NCBI GenBank assembly: GCA_016267585.1
Contig: JACQUT010000408.1
Location: 1 to 7,138, forward strand
From: Cyanobacteria bacterium NC_groundwater_1444_Ag_S-0.65um_54_12
GTDB lineage: Bacteria; Cyanobacteriota; Sericytochromatia; S15B-MN24; VGJW01
Direction: 5' to 3'
DNA: 7,138 nt
The position numbers were made by a program, and so were the translations under genes. The notes beneath the pieces are model-generated. The model saw nothing but the letters and a program-made list of their open reading frames with translations, had not been told where the DNA came from and ran no database searches. Below, one piece after another: positions 1 through 6,756 of the stretch (its first letter is position 1; every line of letters starts with the position of its first letter).

Positions 1-108
1 ATCCACCGTGGGACAGCCGCGATAACGACCGGGCAAGGTAGCAGATTCCGGGGGGAAGGGAATAGTTCGGTAGCCTTGGCGCAAACGTTCTAACAGTACC
101 CGGATCAA
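1..108 (-). CDS. hyfH: HyfH/HycF-like iron-sulfur (polyferredoxin) subunit, 5' part only
   Basis: The first 36 codons of a gene that runs off the left edge. It follows hyfG with the same polarity. The visible peptide has a short amphipathic start (IRVLLERLRQGYRTI), then PFPPESATLPGRYRG and PTVD. This matches the N-terminal pattern of HycF/HyfH/NuoI-type proteins, where a helix is followed by YPxEP, a short linker and FRG just before the first 4Fe-4S motif. From memory of E. coli HycF, the Gly at position 12 and the aromatic-Pro at 18-19 fall at the same distances from Met1, which supports the TTG at 106-108 as start. No ATG or GTG exists in this frame between the upstream in-frame stop and that TTG. 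The family carries electrons between the partner oxidoreductase and the small subunit on the cytoplasmic side. The cysteine motifs lie outside the window, so cluster number, and whether it is fused to a HyfI-like small subunit, cannot be seen. Confidence 0.8.
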   Translation of the reverse strand, partial: MIRVLLERLRQGYRTIPFPPESATLPGRYRGCPTVD

Positions 109-114
109 TTTACA

Positions 115-120
115 CCACCT
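115..120 (-). promoter_or_regulatory. Shine-Dalgarno that decides the TTG start of hyfH
   Basis: On the minus strand AGGTGG lies six bases before the TTG at 108-106. It is close to the AGGAGG consensus and well spaced, and it lies in the short gap after the hyfG stop at 130-132. The ATG that overlaps the hyfG stop (133-131) opens only a seven-codon frame ending in TAA, so it cannot start hyfH. The site therefore favours TTG as the true initiator. Confidence 0.6.
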
Positions 121-129
121 GATAGCTTC

Positions 130-1659
130 TCATAGATCGTGTCCGCAATAAGATAGGTTGAAACTCTTATTGCACAGGGGAAAGTCAGAGATCGGCTGAT
201 CCCGCATAGCCATGGCCAGGCCCGGCCAGTTATGAAAGGAGGGATCCACGATCTTGTACGAAACCAGTTGTCCATGTTGATCGGTACGAGCCACCTGGCA
301 GATTTCACCACGCCAGCCTTCGGTGACAGCCACCGCCAGTGCAGCTGCCCGTAGCACCTTGACGTCGCAACGAAAAGGTCCGGCGTCAAGGGAATCAAAG
401 AGCTCTGCCAAAAATTCGGCCGATTTACAACATTCCAGATAGCGCACATAAGCCCGTGCCAGGACATCTCCCGAGTGCCAAGTTGCTACTGGCACAGTTC
501 GGGTCCGGTAGATCCCGGAGGCAAAATCGTGACGAGCATCACGCTCGAGACCGCAGGCACGACTAGCTGGACCGACCAGTCCCAGTTCCTGTGCAGTCTT
601 GCATGACAGCCGACCAGTCTCGCGAAATCTTGCCAGAACTGACGAATTAGCGAACAGCAGCTCGGAAGCTCCGCGCAGATCTTGTATGGCCAGCTTGAGA
701 CGACGTTTGAAATCAAAAATAGCGGATTGCTCCAGGTCGTTCTTGACGCCGCCAGGACATATGAAATTTCGGCCAAACCGGTTGCCGCATAAAGCGGCGG
801 TCAGGTTGAGGAATTCGCCACGGATCCGGCCGCAGTATGCAGCAGTGGGCAAAAAACCGACATCGCCGGCTAGTGCTCCGAGATCGCCGGCGTGGTTAGC
901 CAGACGCTCCAGCTCGCTGGCAATGCCACGCAGGATCTGTGAACGGGGTGGCGCGACTATGCTGGCCAGGGATTCGATGAGCTCGCTATAACCTATCGCA
1001 TAGGCAACCGTACTGTCGCCGGCTGTCGTCTCGATCAGGTGGATACGGAGTTTTTCGGGTGCTGACCGGAGGGAACGCTCGATGCCCCGGTGCTGGTAAC
1101 CGAGAGCAATCTCCAGATGCAGTACCCGTTCCCCATGACACTGAAAACGGAAGTGACCGGGTTCAATGACACCGGCATGGACTGGTCCGACCCCGACTTC
1201 GTGCACTTCTTCGCCCGCAACGCGGTAGAAATCGTTCCATGCGATAGGCGACCGGTTTGAACTTGTCACATGAGGCGGTGCATTGCGAACTGGCCGTAGA
1301 CCCGGATGGCCCTCCGGCAGGATGCCCCATTGTTCGGCGATCTCACATTCGAAACGCTGTGCAGCTGGACAAACTGGCGTGATGGCAGGATAACTCCCGG
1401 CAATCTGCATGGCCATGGCACGCAACATGCCTCTTACTCCATCGCCTAGCACCGCGATCACCAGCAGCTGGTCCAGTTCTGCGCTATTAGCTCCGTATAG
1501 TGCCAGGATGCGCATCCCGGCATCTAAACCGTCTATCACTGCTTGTCGAAAGTGTTCGCATGTCAATAATGGCAAGTCCCCCCATGCCAGCGTTTCACCG
1601 CATTTCAGGATGCCGGCACCATTCGCCGGGTTACTGGTACTGGCAATAAAAGATGTCAT
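130..1659 (-). CDS. hyfG: HyfG-like fused NuoC-NuoD large subunit lacking NiFe-ligand cysteines
   Basis: A 509-residue soluble subunit. The start is the ATG at 1659, which overlaps the hyfF stop as ATGA and has GGGGA seven bases upstream. An in-frame open stretch continues further upstream but only as a shadow inside hyfF. Residues about 13-125 are NuoC/30-kDa-like, with FECEIAEQWGILPEGHPGLR at 103-122. Residues about 153-509 are NuoD/49-kDa-like: VGVGPVHAG..EPGHFRF (155-172), GYQHRGIER (187-195), GPASRACGLERD (363-374), and the tail SDFPLCNKSFNLSY (491-504). In true group 4 hydrogenases (HycE) this subunit carries two CxxC pairs that hold the NiFe centre. Here both are replaced, by ETTAGDST (210-217) and DPSFHNW (472-478). 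It is shorter than E. coli HyfG/HycE (about 570). It should sit over HyfC at the membrane interface, as in complex I. Family assignment is secure; a hydrogenase reaction is not expected. The substrate site, possibly quinone or sulfur-type, is unknown. Confidence 0.92.
   Translation of the reverse strand: MTSFIASTSNPANGAGILKCGETLAWGDLPLLTCEHFRQAVIDGLDAGMRILALYGANSAELDQLLVIAVLGDGVRGMLRAMAMQIAGSYPAITPVCPAAQRFECEIAEQWGILPEGHPGLRPVRNAPPHVTSSNRSPIAWNDFYRVAGEEVHEVGVGPVHAGVIEPGHFRFQCHGERVLHLEIALGYQHRGIERSLRSAPEKLRIHLIETTAGDSTVAYAIGYSELIESLASIVAPPRSQILRGIASELERLANHAGDLGALAGDVGFLPTAAYCGRIRGEFLNLTAALCGNRFGRNFICPGGVKNDLEQSAIFDFKRRLKLAIQDLRGASELLFANSSVLARFRETGRLSCKTAQELGLVGPASRACGLERDARHDFASGIYRTRTVPVATWHSGDVLARAYVRYLECCKSAEFLAELFDSLDAGPFRCDVKVLRAAALAVAVTEGWRGEICQVARTDQHGQLVSYKIVDPSFHNWPGLAMAMRDQPISDFPLCNKSFNLSYCGHDL
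226..249 (-). other. Degenerate L2 (C-terminal NiFe-ligand) site of HyfG
   Basis: These codons (HyfG residues 471-478) read VDPSFHNW, where hydrogenases have DPCxxC. The Asp-Pro is kept, but both cysteines are replaced. The segment resembles the DPSFxNW form that I associate with Ehr-type and complex I-like relatives. The 31-residue tail that follows is intact. In E. coli HycE a tail of similar length is cut off by the endopeptidase HycI after nickel insertion, which has no obvious purpose here. Confidence 0.85.
1000..1035 (-). other. Degenerate L1 (N-terminal NiFe-ligand) site of HyfG
   Basis: These codons (HyfG residues 209-220) read IETTAGDSTVAY. In catalytic group 4 large subunits the matching segment is RVCGICGFAHST, whose two cysteines bind nickel and iron. 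Alignment is anchored by HRGIER upstream and the YxxxIE/VE helix downstream. No cysteine is present in the segment. Confidence 0.8.
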
Positions 1660-3140
1660 AGTGCTGTCCCCAGCACATGAGCCGCTTGCTCCAGTGCTTT
1701 GATTACAAATCCTGGCATCCAGACGCCCAGTAACAAGAGGGCAGAAAGCGGCAGGTAGACAATTACTCGATCTAGCCATCCCGCTGCCTCGGCCGGGATC
1801 CCAGAGACTGGTTCGCCGAAGGCAATCGTTATGGCATGGCCGAGTGCCCCCACGAAAACTACTCCGACACCGAGCACGAAAAGTCCGAGTGACCAAAAGG
1901 CACCGCTTGCCACCGCTGCTTGCATGATTTGAAATTCGCTCATGAAGAGGGCGAATGGTGCAAATCCGATAAGAGCCAACAGGGATCCCAACAGCCCACC
2001 GCCCCATACCGGCGCCGTTCGCAGGGCGCCCACGATGCTTCGCATATCGTGGGTTTGGTACAGTTGTCCTAACCGCCCGGCACAGAAAAAGCCCAAACTC
2101 TTGCAGATTGAATGGTTGAAAACGTGGAAAAGGGCGGCGAATGTCCCGAGGCCACCCAGACCGATCCCCAAGGCGATAATACCCATATGCTCGATGCTGT
2201 GGTAAGCCAACAGCCGTTTCACATCATGCTGAAAGATGATGAAGGCCGCTGCCAACAGGATAGAGAGAATGCCAAATCCCACGAGTAGCTGTCTGCTCCA
2301 ACCAGCATTCCCCGTACTTTGCTCTACTAGCGGTACGTAACGCATCAGGCAATAGAGGGCAGCGTTCAGCATGAAACCAGAGAACAGCGCCGATACCGGG
2401 GCAGGTGCCTGGCTATGGGCATCTGGCAACCAGTTATGAAAGGGGGCCAGACCTACCTTTGTGCCATAGCCTACCAACAGGAACAAGAATCCCATCTTGA
2501 GGGTAGCCGGATCGAGTCTTGGCGCCACAGCCATCAGTCGTGTCCACTGCAGCGCCGCAGTGTCACCCAAACCAGCAGCTCGTCCGCAGGAGGCAACCAA
2601 GATCGTACCCATGAAGGCAAAGGCCACGCCCACCGAACAGATCAACAGGTATTTCCACATAGCTTCGAGCGCAACGGGCGTCAGATGCACGCAGATAAGA
2701 AAGGCAGTCAATAGAGTAGTAGCCTCGATACCTACCCACATGAGCCCAAGGTTGCCACTGATCAAAACCAGCACCATGGCCGCCAGTGTCCCGAACCAAA
2801 GGGCTGCCAATTTGCGAGCTTGTAGAGCGTCAAATATTCCGGACCGGTACTCGAATCCGAAATAGCGCATGGCGAATAAGCTGCTGAGGCTAAATACAAC
2901 GAGCAAAACGACCAGATGATAGGCAGAGAGAGCATCCAAAAAGAGCCAACCGTCAACTAGTTGCACTGGCCCAGCTGCGAACACCTGCCAGATTAACGGC
3001 ATCCCCAATGCACTGACGGCGAGCACCCCCGCTACCAGCAGCTTGAGAATGGTCTGCACGCTCAGGCCCGGTAATAGTACCCATGCCGCTCCGATTGCTG
3101 GCAAGATCAGCATCCCCCAAAGTAACAAGCTGCTGTTCAT
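1656..3140 (-). CDS. hyfF: HyfF-like antiporter-type proton-channel membrane subunit
   Basis: A 494-residue, roughly 14-helix membrane protein of the NuoL/M/N (Proton_antipo_M) family, close in length to E. coli HyfF (about 526). The key charged residues of the proposed proton path are visible: Glu139 in GIEATT, Lys228 in GYGTKVGLAPFHNWLPDAH, Lys308 in FQHDVKRLLAYHS, and Lys347 in HVFNHSICKSLG. Glu402 in FMSEF is also present. It should form part of the membrane arm that moves protons (or Na+) when electrons pass through the hydrophilic arm. The ATG at 3140 lies two bases after the hyfE stop with an AGGGA site just upstream, inside hyfE. The 3' end overlaps hyfG by four bases. There is no long C-terminal lateral-helix extension. 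HyfF is preferred over HyfD because of its place between E and G and its size, but the antiporter subunits are paralogues, so the letter is less certain than the family. Confidence 0.92.
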   Translation of the reverse strand: MNSSLLLWGMLILPAIGAAWVLLPGLSVQTILKLLVAGVLAVSALGMPLIWQVFAAGPVQLVDGWLFLDALSAYHLVVLLVVFSLSSLFAMRYFGFEYRSGIFDALQARKLAALWFGTLAAMVLVLISGNLGLMWVGIEATTLLTAFLICVHLTPVALEAMWKYLLICSVGVAFAFMGTILVASCGRAAGLGDTAALQWTRLMAVAPRLDPATLKMGFLFLLVGYGTKVGLAPFHNWLPDAHSQAPAPVSALFSGFMLNAALYCLMRYVPLVEQSTGNAGWSRQLLVGFGILSILLAAAFIIFQHDVKRLLAYHSIEHMGIIALGIGLGGLGTFAALFHVFNHSICKSLGFFCAGRLGQLYQTHDMRSIVGALRTAPVWGGGLLGSLLALIGFAPFALFMSEFQIMQAAVASGAFWSLGLFVLGVGVVFVGALGHAITIAFGEPVSGIPAEAAGWLDRVIVYLPLSALLLLGVWMPGFVIKALEQAAHVLGTAL

Positions 3141-3142
3141 GC

Positions 3143-3802
3143 TTATCCCTTCAGTGAACTGAGCTGATCGGTATAAATATGATCAAATTCTCGATTGATC
3201 TGATACAGAGCTATTCCCATTACAAATACCGCCACGAAGATATCGAGCAATACGCCCAGTTCTACTATCCAGGGGATCTCCCCGACTAGCGCCAGTGCTG
3301 ATACATAGATACCGTTCTCGAGTACCAGGTAGCCGACTACCTGTGTCAGGGCTTTCTTGCGAGCCACTATCAAGAACAAGCCGGACGCCATGGTGAATAG
3401 CGCAATCGGCAGGGACGATGCCATGGTAGGCATTAATTGAGCCGGCAGCCGGCTTGCTAGCCAGAAACAAAACGGAAGCAGTAACACGCCGATTATCAGC
3501 GATGCATTGTAACCCACGAATGGTTCGACCGAGGCATGCACGTCCGCCTCACGGATCGCTCTTATCAACAACCAGGGAAAGACCAGGCTCTTGAGCAGTA
3601 TGCTGCCCCCTGAAAGCAGGAGAGTATGAATACTCAATGCGCCAAGATGTAACAGCAGCGTCAGCAGGCCCAATATGAAACCTTGCAGCGCGATTACTTT
3701 GACGTAGTTGCGAACCCGAGTGGAACCGAGCAAGACGAGATTGGAAAGTATCAGTGCTAACAGGAGCGATTCTAATAACATTTTCATTGGGGGGCTACTC
3801 AT
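3143..3802 (-). CDS. hyfE: HyfE-like (NuoK-related) small membrane subunit
   Basis: A 219-residue, mostly hydrophobic protein with about six predicted helices, the same size as E. coli HyfE (216). Recognisable parts are the LLSGGSILLKSLVFPWLL segment (62-79), QVVGYLVLENGIY (154-166) with Glu162, VELGVLLD (180-187) with Glu181 and Asp187, and the closing LSSLKG, like the LTALKG of E. coli HyfE. The family joins NuoJ/K-like helices between HyfC and the antiporter subunits, and its buried acidic residues are thought to be part of the proton relay. The ATG at 3802 overlaps the hyfC stop as ATGA. An alternative ATG five codons in (3787) gives MKMLLES; neither has a strong ribosome-binding site, so translation is probably coupled to hyfC. 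The hyfF start follows after two bases. Confidence 0.9.
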   Translation of the reverse strand: MSSPPMKMLLESLLLALILSNLVLLGSTRVRNYVKVIALQGFILGLLTLLLHLGALSIHTLLLSGGSILLKSLVFPWLLIRAIREADVHASVEPFVGYNASLIIGVLLLPFCFWLASRLPAQLMPTMASSLPIALFTMASGLFLIVARKKALTQVVGYLVLENGIYVSALALVGEIPWIVELGVLLDIFVAVFVMGIALYQINREFDHIYTDQLSSLKG

Positions 3803-4710
3803 CTCTGCTGCAAGAAAAGCGCGAGGGTAGCGAGCAGGCTAGCGCTAAGTAGTAACTTGGGTACCCGATCCATACGTAAGCGCGCCATGACGGACTCTGT
3901 CACGCCAATGGCGATCGCCACCGTCAACATACCGGCCCCGAAGGCGAGCCATGGCGGCAAACCCAATGCTTGCCATAACGGCATGACCAGGCCGGCCAGT
4001 ATGGCCGAAAACACCCAGAGCTTGAGGGTGGCGCCATAATTGTTGAATGCCAGATCTGGGCCGGAATGATCCAGCACCATGACCTCATGGATCATCGTGA
4101 GTTCGAGGTGCGTGGTCGGATCGTCTACTGGTATGCGACAATTTTCGGCTAACAGTACTACTCCCAAAGTGCAGATCACTATCAGCAATGCCGGCAAGGT
4201 TCCGAGCCAGAGGTCTTGGTTCACTCCAGCCAACATTGCTGAAAGTGACGATGCATCAGTTAACCGGCACAACGTCGCGAGCGCTAGCAACAACGCCGGC
4301 TCCGCGAGTGAGCTGAACAATACCTCTCTACTGGCACCCATGCCCTCGAAGCTCGAACCGGTATCGAGTGCGGCCAGAACCGTGAAAAACCGGCCCAGGC
4401 CAAGCAAGTAGGCTAACAAGAGGAAATCACCGGCGAAGGCAAGCGGAGCAGGAAAGCCACCTAGCGGTAGCAGAAATAGTGCCATGATCCCGGTAGCAAG
4501 ACTGACGGTTGGCCCCAGGCGAAAGATGACGGTCGTAACCGAGCTATATACCGCACCCTTGCGTAGCAATTTCCACAGATCGTGATAAGGCTGCAGCAAC
4601 GGCTGCCCCTGACGACCTGCCAAGGTTGCTTTGGTTCGATTGATGACGCTCTGCAAGAAAGGTGCGAGCACTAAAGCCGAGAGCGGTGCGCTGAAAGCTA
4701 AATAGTTCAT
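3799..4710 (-). CDS. hyfC: HyfC-like (NuoH/HycD-related) membrane anchor subunit
   Basis: A 303-residue, about eight-helix protein of the NADHdh/NuoH family (HycD is 307, HyfC about 322 residues). Visible family features are GRQGQPLLQPYHDLWKLLRK (32-51), the loop LDTGSSFEGMGASRE (115-129), and ENCRIPVDDPTTHLELT (189-205) followed by MIHEVMVLDHSGP (206-218). The acidic residues in these loops line the interface with the large subunit, where redox energy is passed to the membrane arm. All look intact, so coupling is probably retained even though HyfG has no NiFe site. The ATG at 4710 lies four bases after the hyfB stop. The nearest purine-rich stretch is AAGG, too close to be ideal, with GGGAG further up, so coupling to hyfB translation is likely. 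The gene ends in a 4-base overlap with hyfE. Confidence 0.95.
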   Translation of the reverse strand: MNYLAFSAPLSALVLAPFLQSVINRTKATLAGRQGQPLLQPYHDLWKLLRKGAVYSSVTTVIFRLGPTVSLATGIMALFLLPLGGFPAPLAFAGDFLLLAYLLGLGRFFTVLAALDTGSSFEGMGASREVLFSSLAEPALLLALATLCRLTDASSLSAMLAGVNQDLWLGTLPALLIVICTLGVVLLAENCRIPVDDPTTHLELTMIHEVMVLDHSGPDLAFNNYGATLKLWVFSAILAGLVMPLWQALGLPPWLAFGAGMLTVAIAIGVTESVMARLRMDRVPKLLLSASLLATLALFLQQR

Positions 4711-4714
4711 GACC

Positions 4715-6709
4715 TTAGCGCATCTCCCACAGCAGCAAAGCCAAGAGCGAGATCACGATGTAGAGCACATACACTTGTAACTTTCCGTGTTGCAGGCGCC
4801 GAACCTGCTTCAGCAAACGAGCAATACTCATGAATAGTGGTCGGTACAGGCGTTCCTGGTACAGGTCCGGGGTATGAGTGGCCAAATGCGAAGCGGCAGG
4901 AAAAAGTCCCGTGATTGGAGAGTACTCGGTACGGCTACCTAGCACAAAACCAAAAAGCTTGATAAGCGGTGCGGCAAATGACGAGCCGGAATACTGCATG
5001 CGGGCGGATGGTCTATCGTATCCACAATCCCACGTTACTGCACTGTTGACCACGCGTCGGGCCAGCATGCGCTGACGCCAGAACAGAAGTGCACCTATGA
5101 GCGACAGTAAAACTGCCGAGGTCACGGTGATTGCCGCGAGTGGCTGCCTGACAATACCCAGTGTCAAGCTAACCATTTCGATCGTACCCCCGACGCAAAC
5201 TAACACCGGTAGGGCCAAGACGTTCAGTAGCAAGGGAGCCAGGAGTCCTACCGCCAAACAGCTCACTGCTAGAACACCCATGGGAGCTAGCATCGAGAAT
5301 GGCGCCTCGTGCGGTACGCCAGGGAGCCTGTCGCGTGGCAGTCCCAAGAAGACCATACCAAAGGCTTTGGTGAAACACGCAGCTGCTAGTCCACCGATCA
5401 GAGCCAAGCCTCCCATGATTATCACGAGCAAAGTGTTATCCAGGACAGTGGATCGGAGGTCTGCCGCCAGGCTCGAATAATAAATCAGGAATTCGCTGGC
5501 AAAGCCATTTAGCGGTGGTAGACCAGAGATCGCCAGCGCACCCACCAGGAAGCAGGTAGCAGTCCAAGGCATGGTCTTGCTTAGCCCACCTGACCGGTCG
5601 ATTTCAGCCGAACCAGTCGCATGTATGACTGACCCGGCAGCCAGGAAAAGCAGGCCTTTGAACAGCGCATGATTCAGCACATGCCATAGGCAGCCCGCAA
5701 AGCCCAAGACAGCTAGTGGTGCTGAATCCAGTGCCACACCGAGCACGCCAGCACCGAGCCCCAGTGTGATGATGCCGATATTCTCAACGCTGTGATAGGC
5801 GAGTAAGCGTTTTAGATCATGCTGAGCCAGTGCGAACAGGACGCCCAGGATTCCACTGGACAGCCCGATGCCGAGCAGTAATATTCCCCACCAAGCCTCT
5901 GGCGCTCCCAAGAAACCGAGAGTGCGGATGAGCCCATAAATGCCCGTCTTGATCATGACACCTGACATCAGGGCCGAGACATGACTCGGAGCGACCGGAT
6001 GAGCTTCTGGCAACCATACATGAAGCGGTATGAACCCAGCCTTCGTCCCGAATCCTATAACGGCAAACACGAACAACAATCCAGCAAGCTGGCCAGTCAA
6101 GGGCGTGGCTGCAGCCAGTTGGTCGAAATCTAACGAACCGGCATGCTTACCGAGCAACAAAAACATGACCAGCAGAAAAGCCGTACCGCAGTGCGTTGCC
6201 ACCAGATAAATCCAGCCTGCCTGTCGCACGGCTGTCTTGCGGTGTTCGAAGATGACCAGGAAGAAGCTGGCCAGTGTCATGGTTTCCCATGCCAATATAA
6301 AGAGCAAAGCATTTTGGGCCGTCACGACCACTGCCATGCTAGCCACTAATCCCAGGTAGCAGGCCCATGGGAGGCCAGACGATTTACTGGTACCGTGCGA
6401 AGCGAAGTAGCCCGTGCCGTAGATAGCACCGAGGGCAGATAAAGCCGAGATCGGCAGCAGGAAGAAAGCGGATAACCCATCGATACCGATAACCAGGTTT
6501 CCCAACGGCATCGACCAAGTAAAGCGAGCCGACACCGCTGGCTGGCCCAGCAGGATTTGCAGGGCAGCGACCAAGCTCAGCGTACTGCCAGCTATTACCC
6601 CGACTACCGCCACCCAGGTAGCTAACCTGAGCCGTTTACCGATAACCAGGGCACTCATGCCAGCTAGCAGCAAACAGGCCAAGCCCGCGAGGAATATTAC
6701 AAGCATCAT
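4715..6709 (-). CDS. hyfB: HyfB-like (HycC/NuoL-related) antiporter-type membrane subunit
   Basis: A 664-residue membrane protein, as long as E. coli HyfB (about 672), and the first structural gene of the operon. The Proton_antipo_M core contains Glu142 in AWETMTLASF, Lys223 in GFGTKAGFIPLHVWLPEAHP, Lys254, Lys300 in AQHDLKRLLAYHS, Lys351 in HVLNHALFKG, and Glu406 in FASEF. These are the usual conserved residues of the proton path. The C-terminal part has the HycC/HyfB signature DCGYDRPSARMQYSGSSF (561-578), then a basic helical stretch (about 615-643) and a last membrane helix (about 645-661). In the E. coli formate hydrogenlyase structure this region of HycC embraces the membrane module. 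Two ATGs stand side by side (6709 and 6706); I cannot choose between them, and no strong ribosome-binding site precedes them. The gene is 47 bases downstream of the ArsR-type regulator. Confidence 0.95.
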   Translation of the reverse strand: MMLVIFLAGLACLLLAGMSALVIGKRLRLATWVAVVGVIAGSTLSLVAALQILLGQPAVSARFTWSMPLGNLVIGIDGLSAFFLLPISALSALGAIYGTGYFASHGTSKSSGLPWACYLGLVASMAVVVTAQNALLFILAWETMTLASFFLVIFEHRKTAVRQAGWIYLVATHCGTAFLLVMFLLLGKHAGSLDFDQLAAATPLTGQLAGLLFVFAVIGFGTKAGFIPLHVWLPEAHPVAPSHVSALMSGVMIKTGIYGLIRTLGFLGAPEAWWGILLLGIGLSSGILGVLFALAQHDLKRLLAYHSVENIGIITLGLGAGVLGVALDSAPLAVLGFAGCLWHVLNHALFKGLLFLAAGSVIHATGSAEIDRSGGLSKTMPWTATCFLVGALAISGLPPLNGFASEFLIYYSSLAADLRSTVLDNTLLVIIMGGLALIGGLAAACFTKAFGMVFLGLPRDRLPGVPHEAPFSMLAPMGVLAVSCLAVGLLAPLLLNVLALPVLVCVGGTIEMVSLTLGIVRQPLAAITVTSAVLLSLIGALLFWRQRMLARRVVNSAVTWDCGYDRPSARMQYSGSSFAAPLIKLFGFVLGSRTEYSPITGLFPAASHLATHTPDLYQERLYRPLFMSIARLLKQVRRLQHGKLQVYVLYIVISLLALLLWEMR

Positions 6710-6719
6710 AGTTCGCTGT

Positions 6720-6735
6720 GTTCTAGAAACGTTCT
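6720..6735. promoter_or_regulatory. Inverted-repeat cluster between the regulator and hyfB, possible operator
   Basis: The 47-base gap contains the perfect 8-base palindrome TTCTAGAA (6721-6728), directly followed by AACGTT (6728-6733). GTTCT also occurs twice (6720-6724 and 6731-6735), 11 bases or one helical turn apart. Alternating TTC/GAA half-sites of this kind could bind a dimeric winged-helix protein such as the adjacent ArsR-type regulator. This is only a proposal: no ArsR consensus is known for this protein, no clear -35/-10 pair is visible in the gap, and the site lies just before the hyfB start. Confidence 0.25.
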
Positions 6736-6756
6736 GCTAGCTGCGGCGCTTTGCCG

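Noticed and set aside
105..467. Minus-strand open frame of 120 codons overlapping the end of hyfG
   Set aside because: It is an alternative frame of the conserved hyfG C-terminal region. The peptide is Trp-rich and low in resemblance to any family, and its end merely touches the hyfH start.
599..991. Plus-strand open frame opposite hyfG
   Set aside because: Antisense shadow: Arg/Ser/Ala-rich composition typical of reverse-strand reading of a GC-rich gene, with no domain and no independent signals.
1660..2007. In-frame open extension of 116 codons upstream of the hyfG ATG
   Set aside because: It lies wholly inside hyfF in another frame, has no family similarity (basic, Ser/Arg/Cys-rich), and the ATG at 1659 has a ribosome-binding site and a typical ATGA overlap.
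2497..2865. Plus-strand open frames opposite hyfF (also 2415-2714 and 1942-2205)
   Set aside because: They are antisense to conserved membrane helices, overlap each other in different frames, and show no recognisable domain.
4079..4411. Plus-strand open frame opposite hyfC
   Set aside because: Antisense to the conserved NuoH-like loops; the Ser/Asn/Pro-rich product has no family pattern.
5097..5480. Plus-strand open frame opposite hyfB, and the smaller frames at 4878-5075 and 6143-6349
   Set aside because: All are mirror images of the hyfB coding strand without ribosome-binding sites or known motifs.
4715..6709. HyfB as a DabB-type (NuoL-like) bicarbonate transporter partner
   Set aside because: The DCGY..RMQY C-terminal signature and the hyfC-hyfE-hyfF-hyfG neighbours identify it as HyfB/HycC. 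No DabA (DUF2309) gene is next to it.
6710..6756. A separate promoter for hyfB in the gap after the regulator
   Set aside because: I see no convincing -35/-10 pair at proper spacing, and the shortness of the gap favours readthrough from upstream. A promoter inside the regulator gene cannot be excluded.
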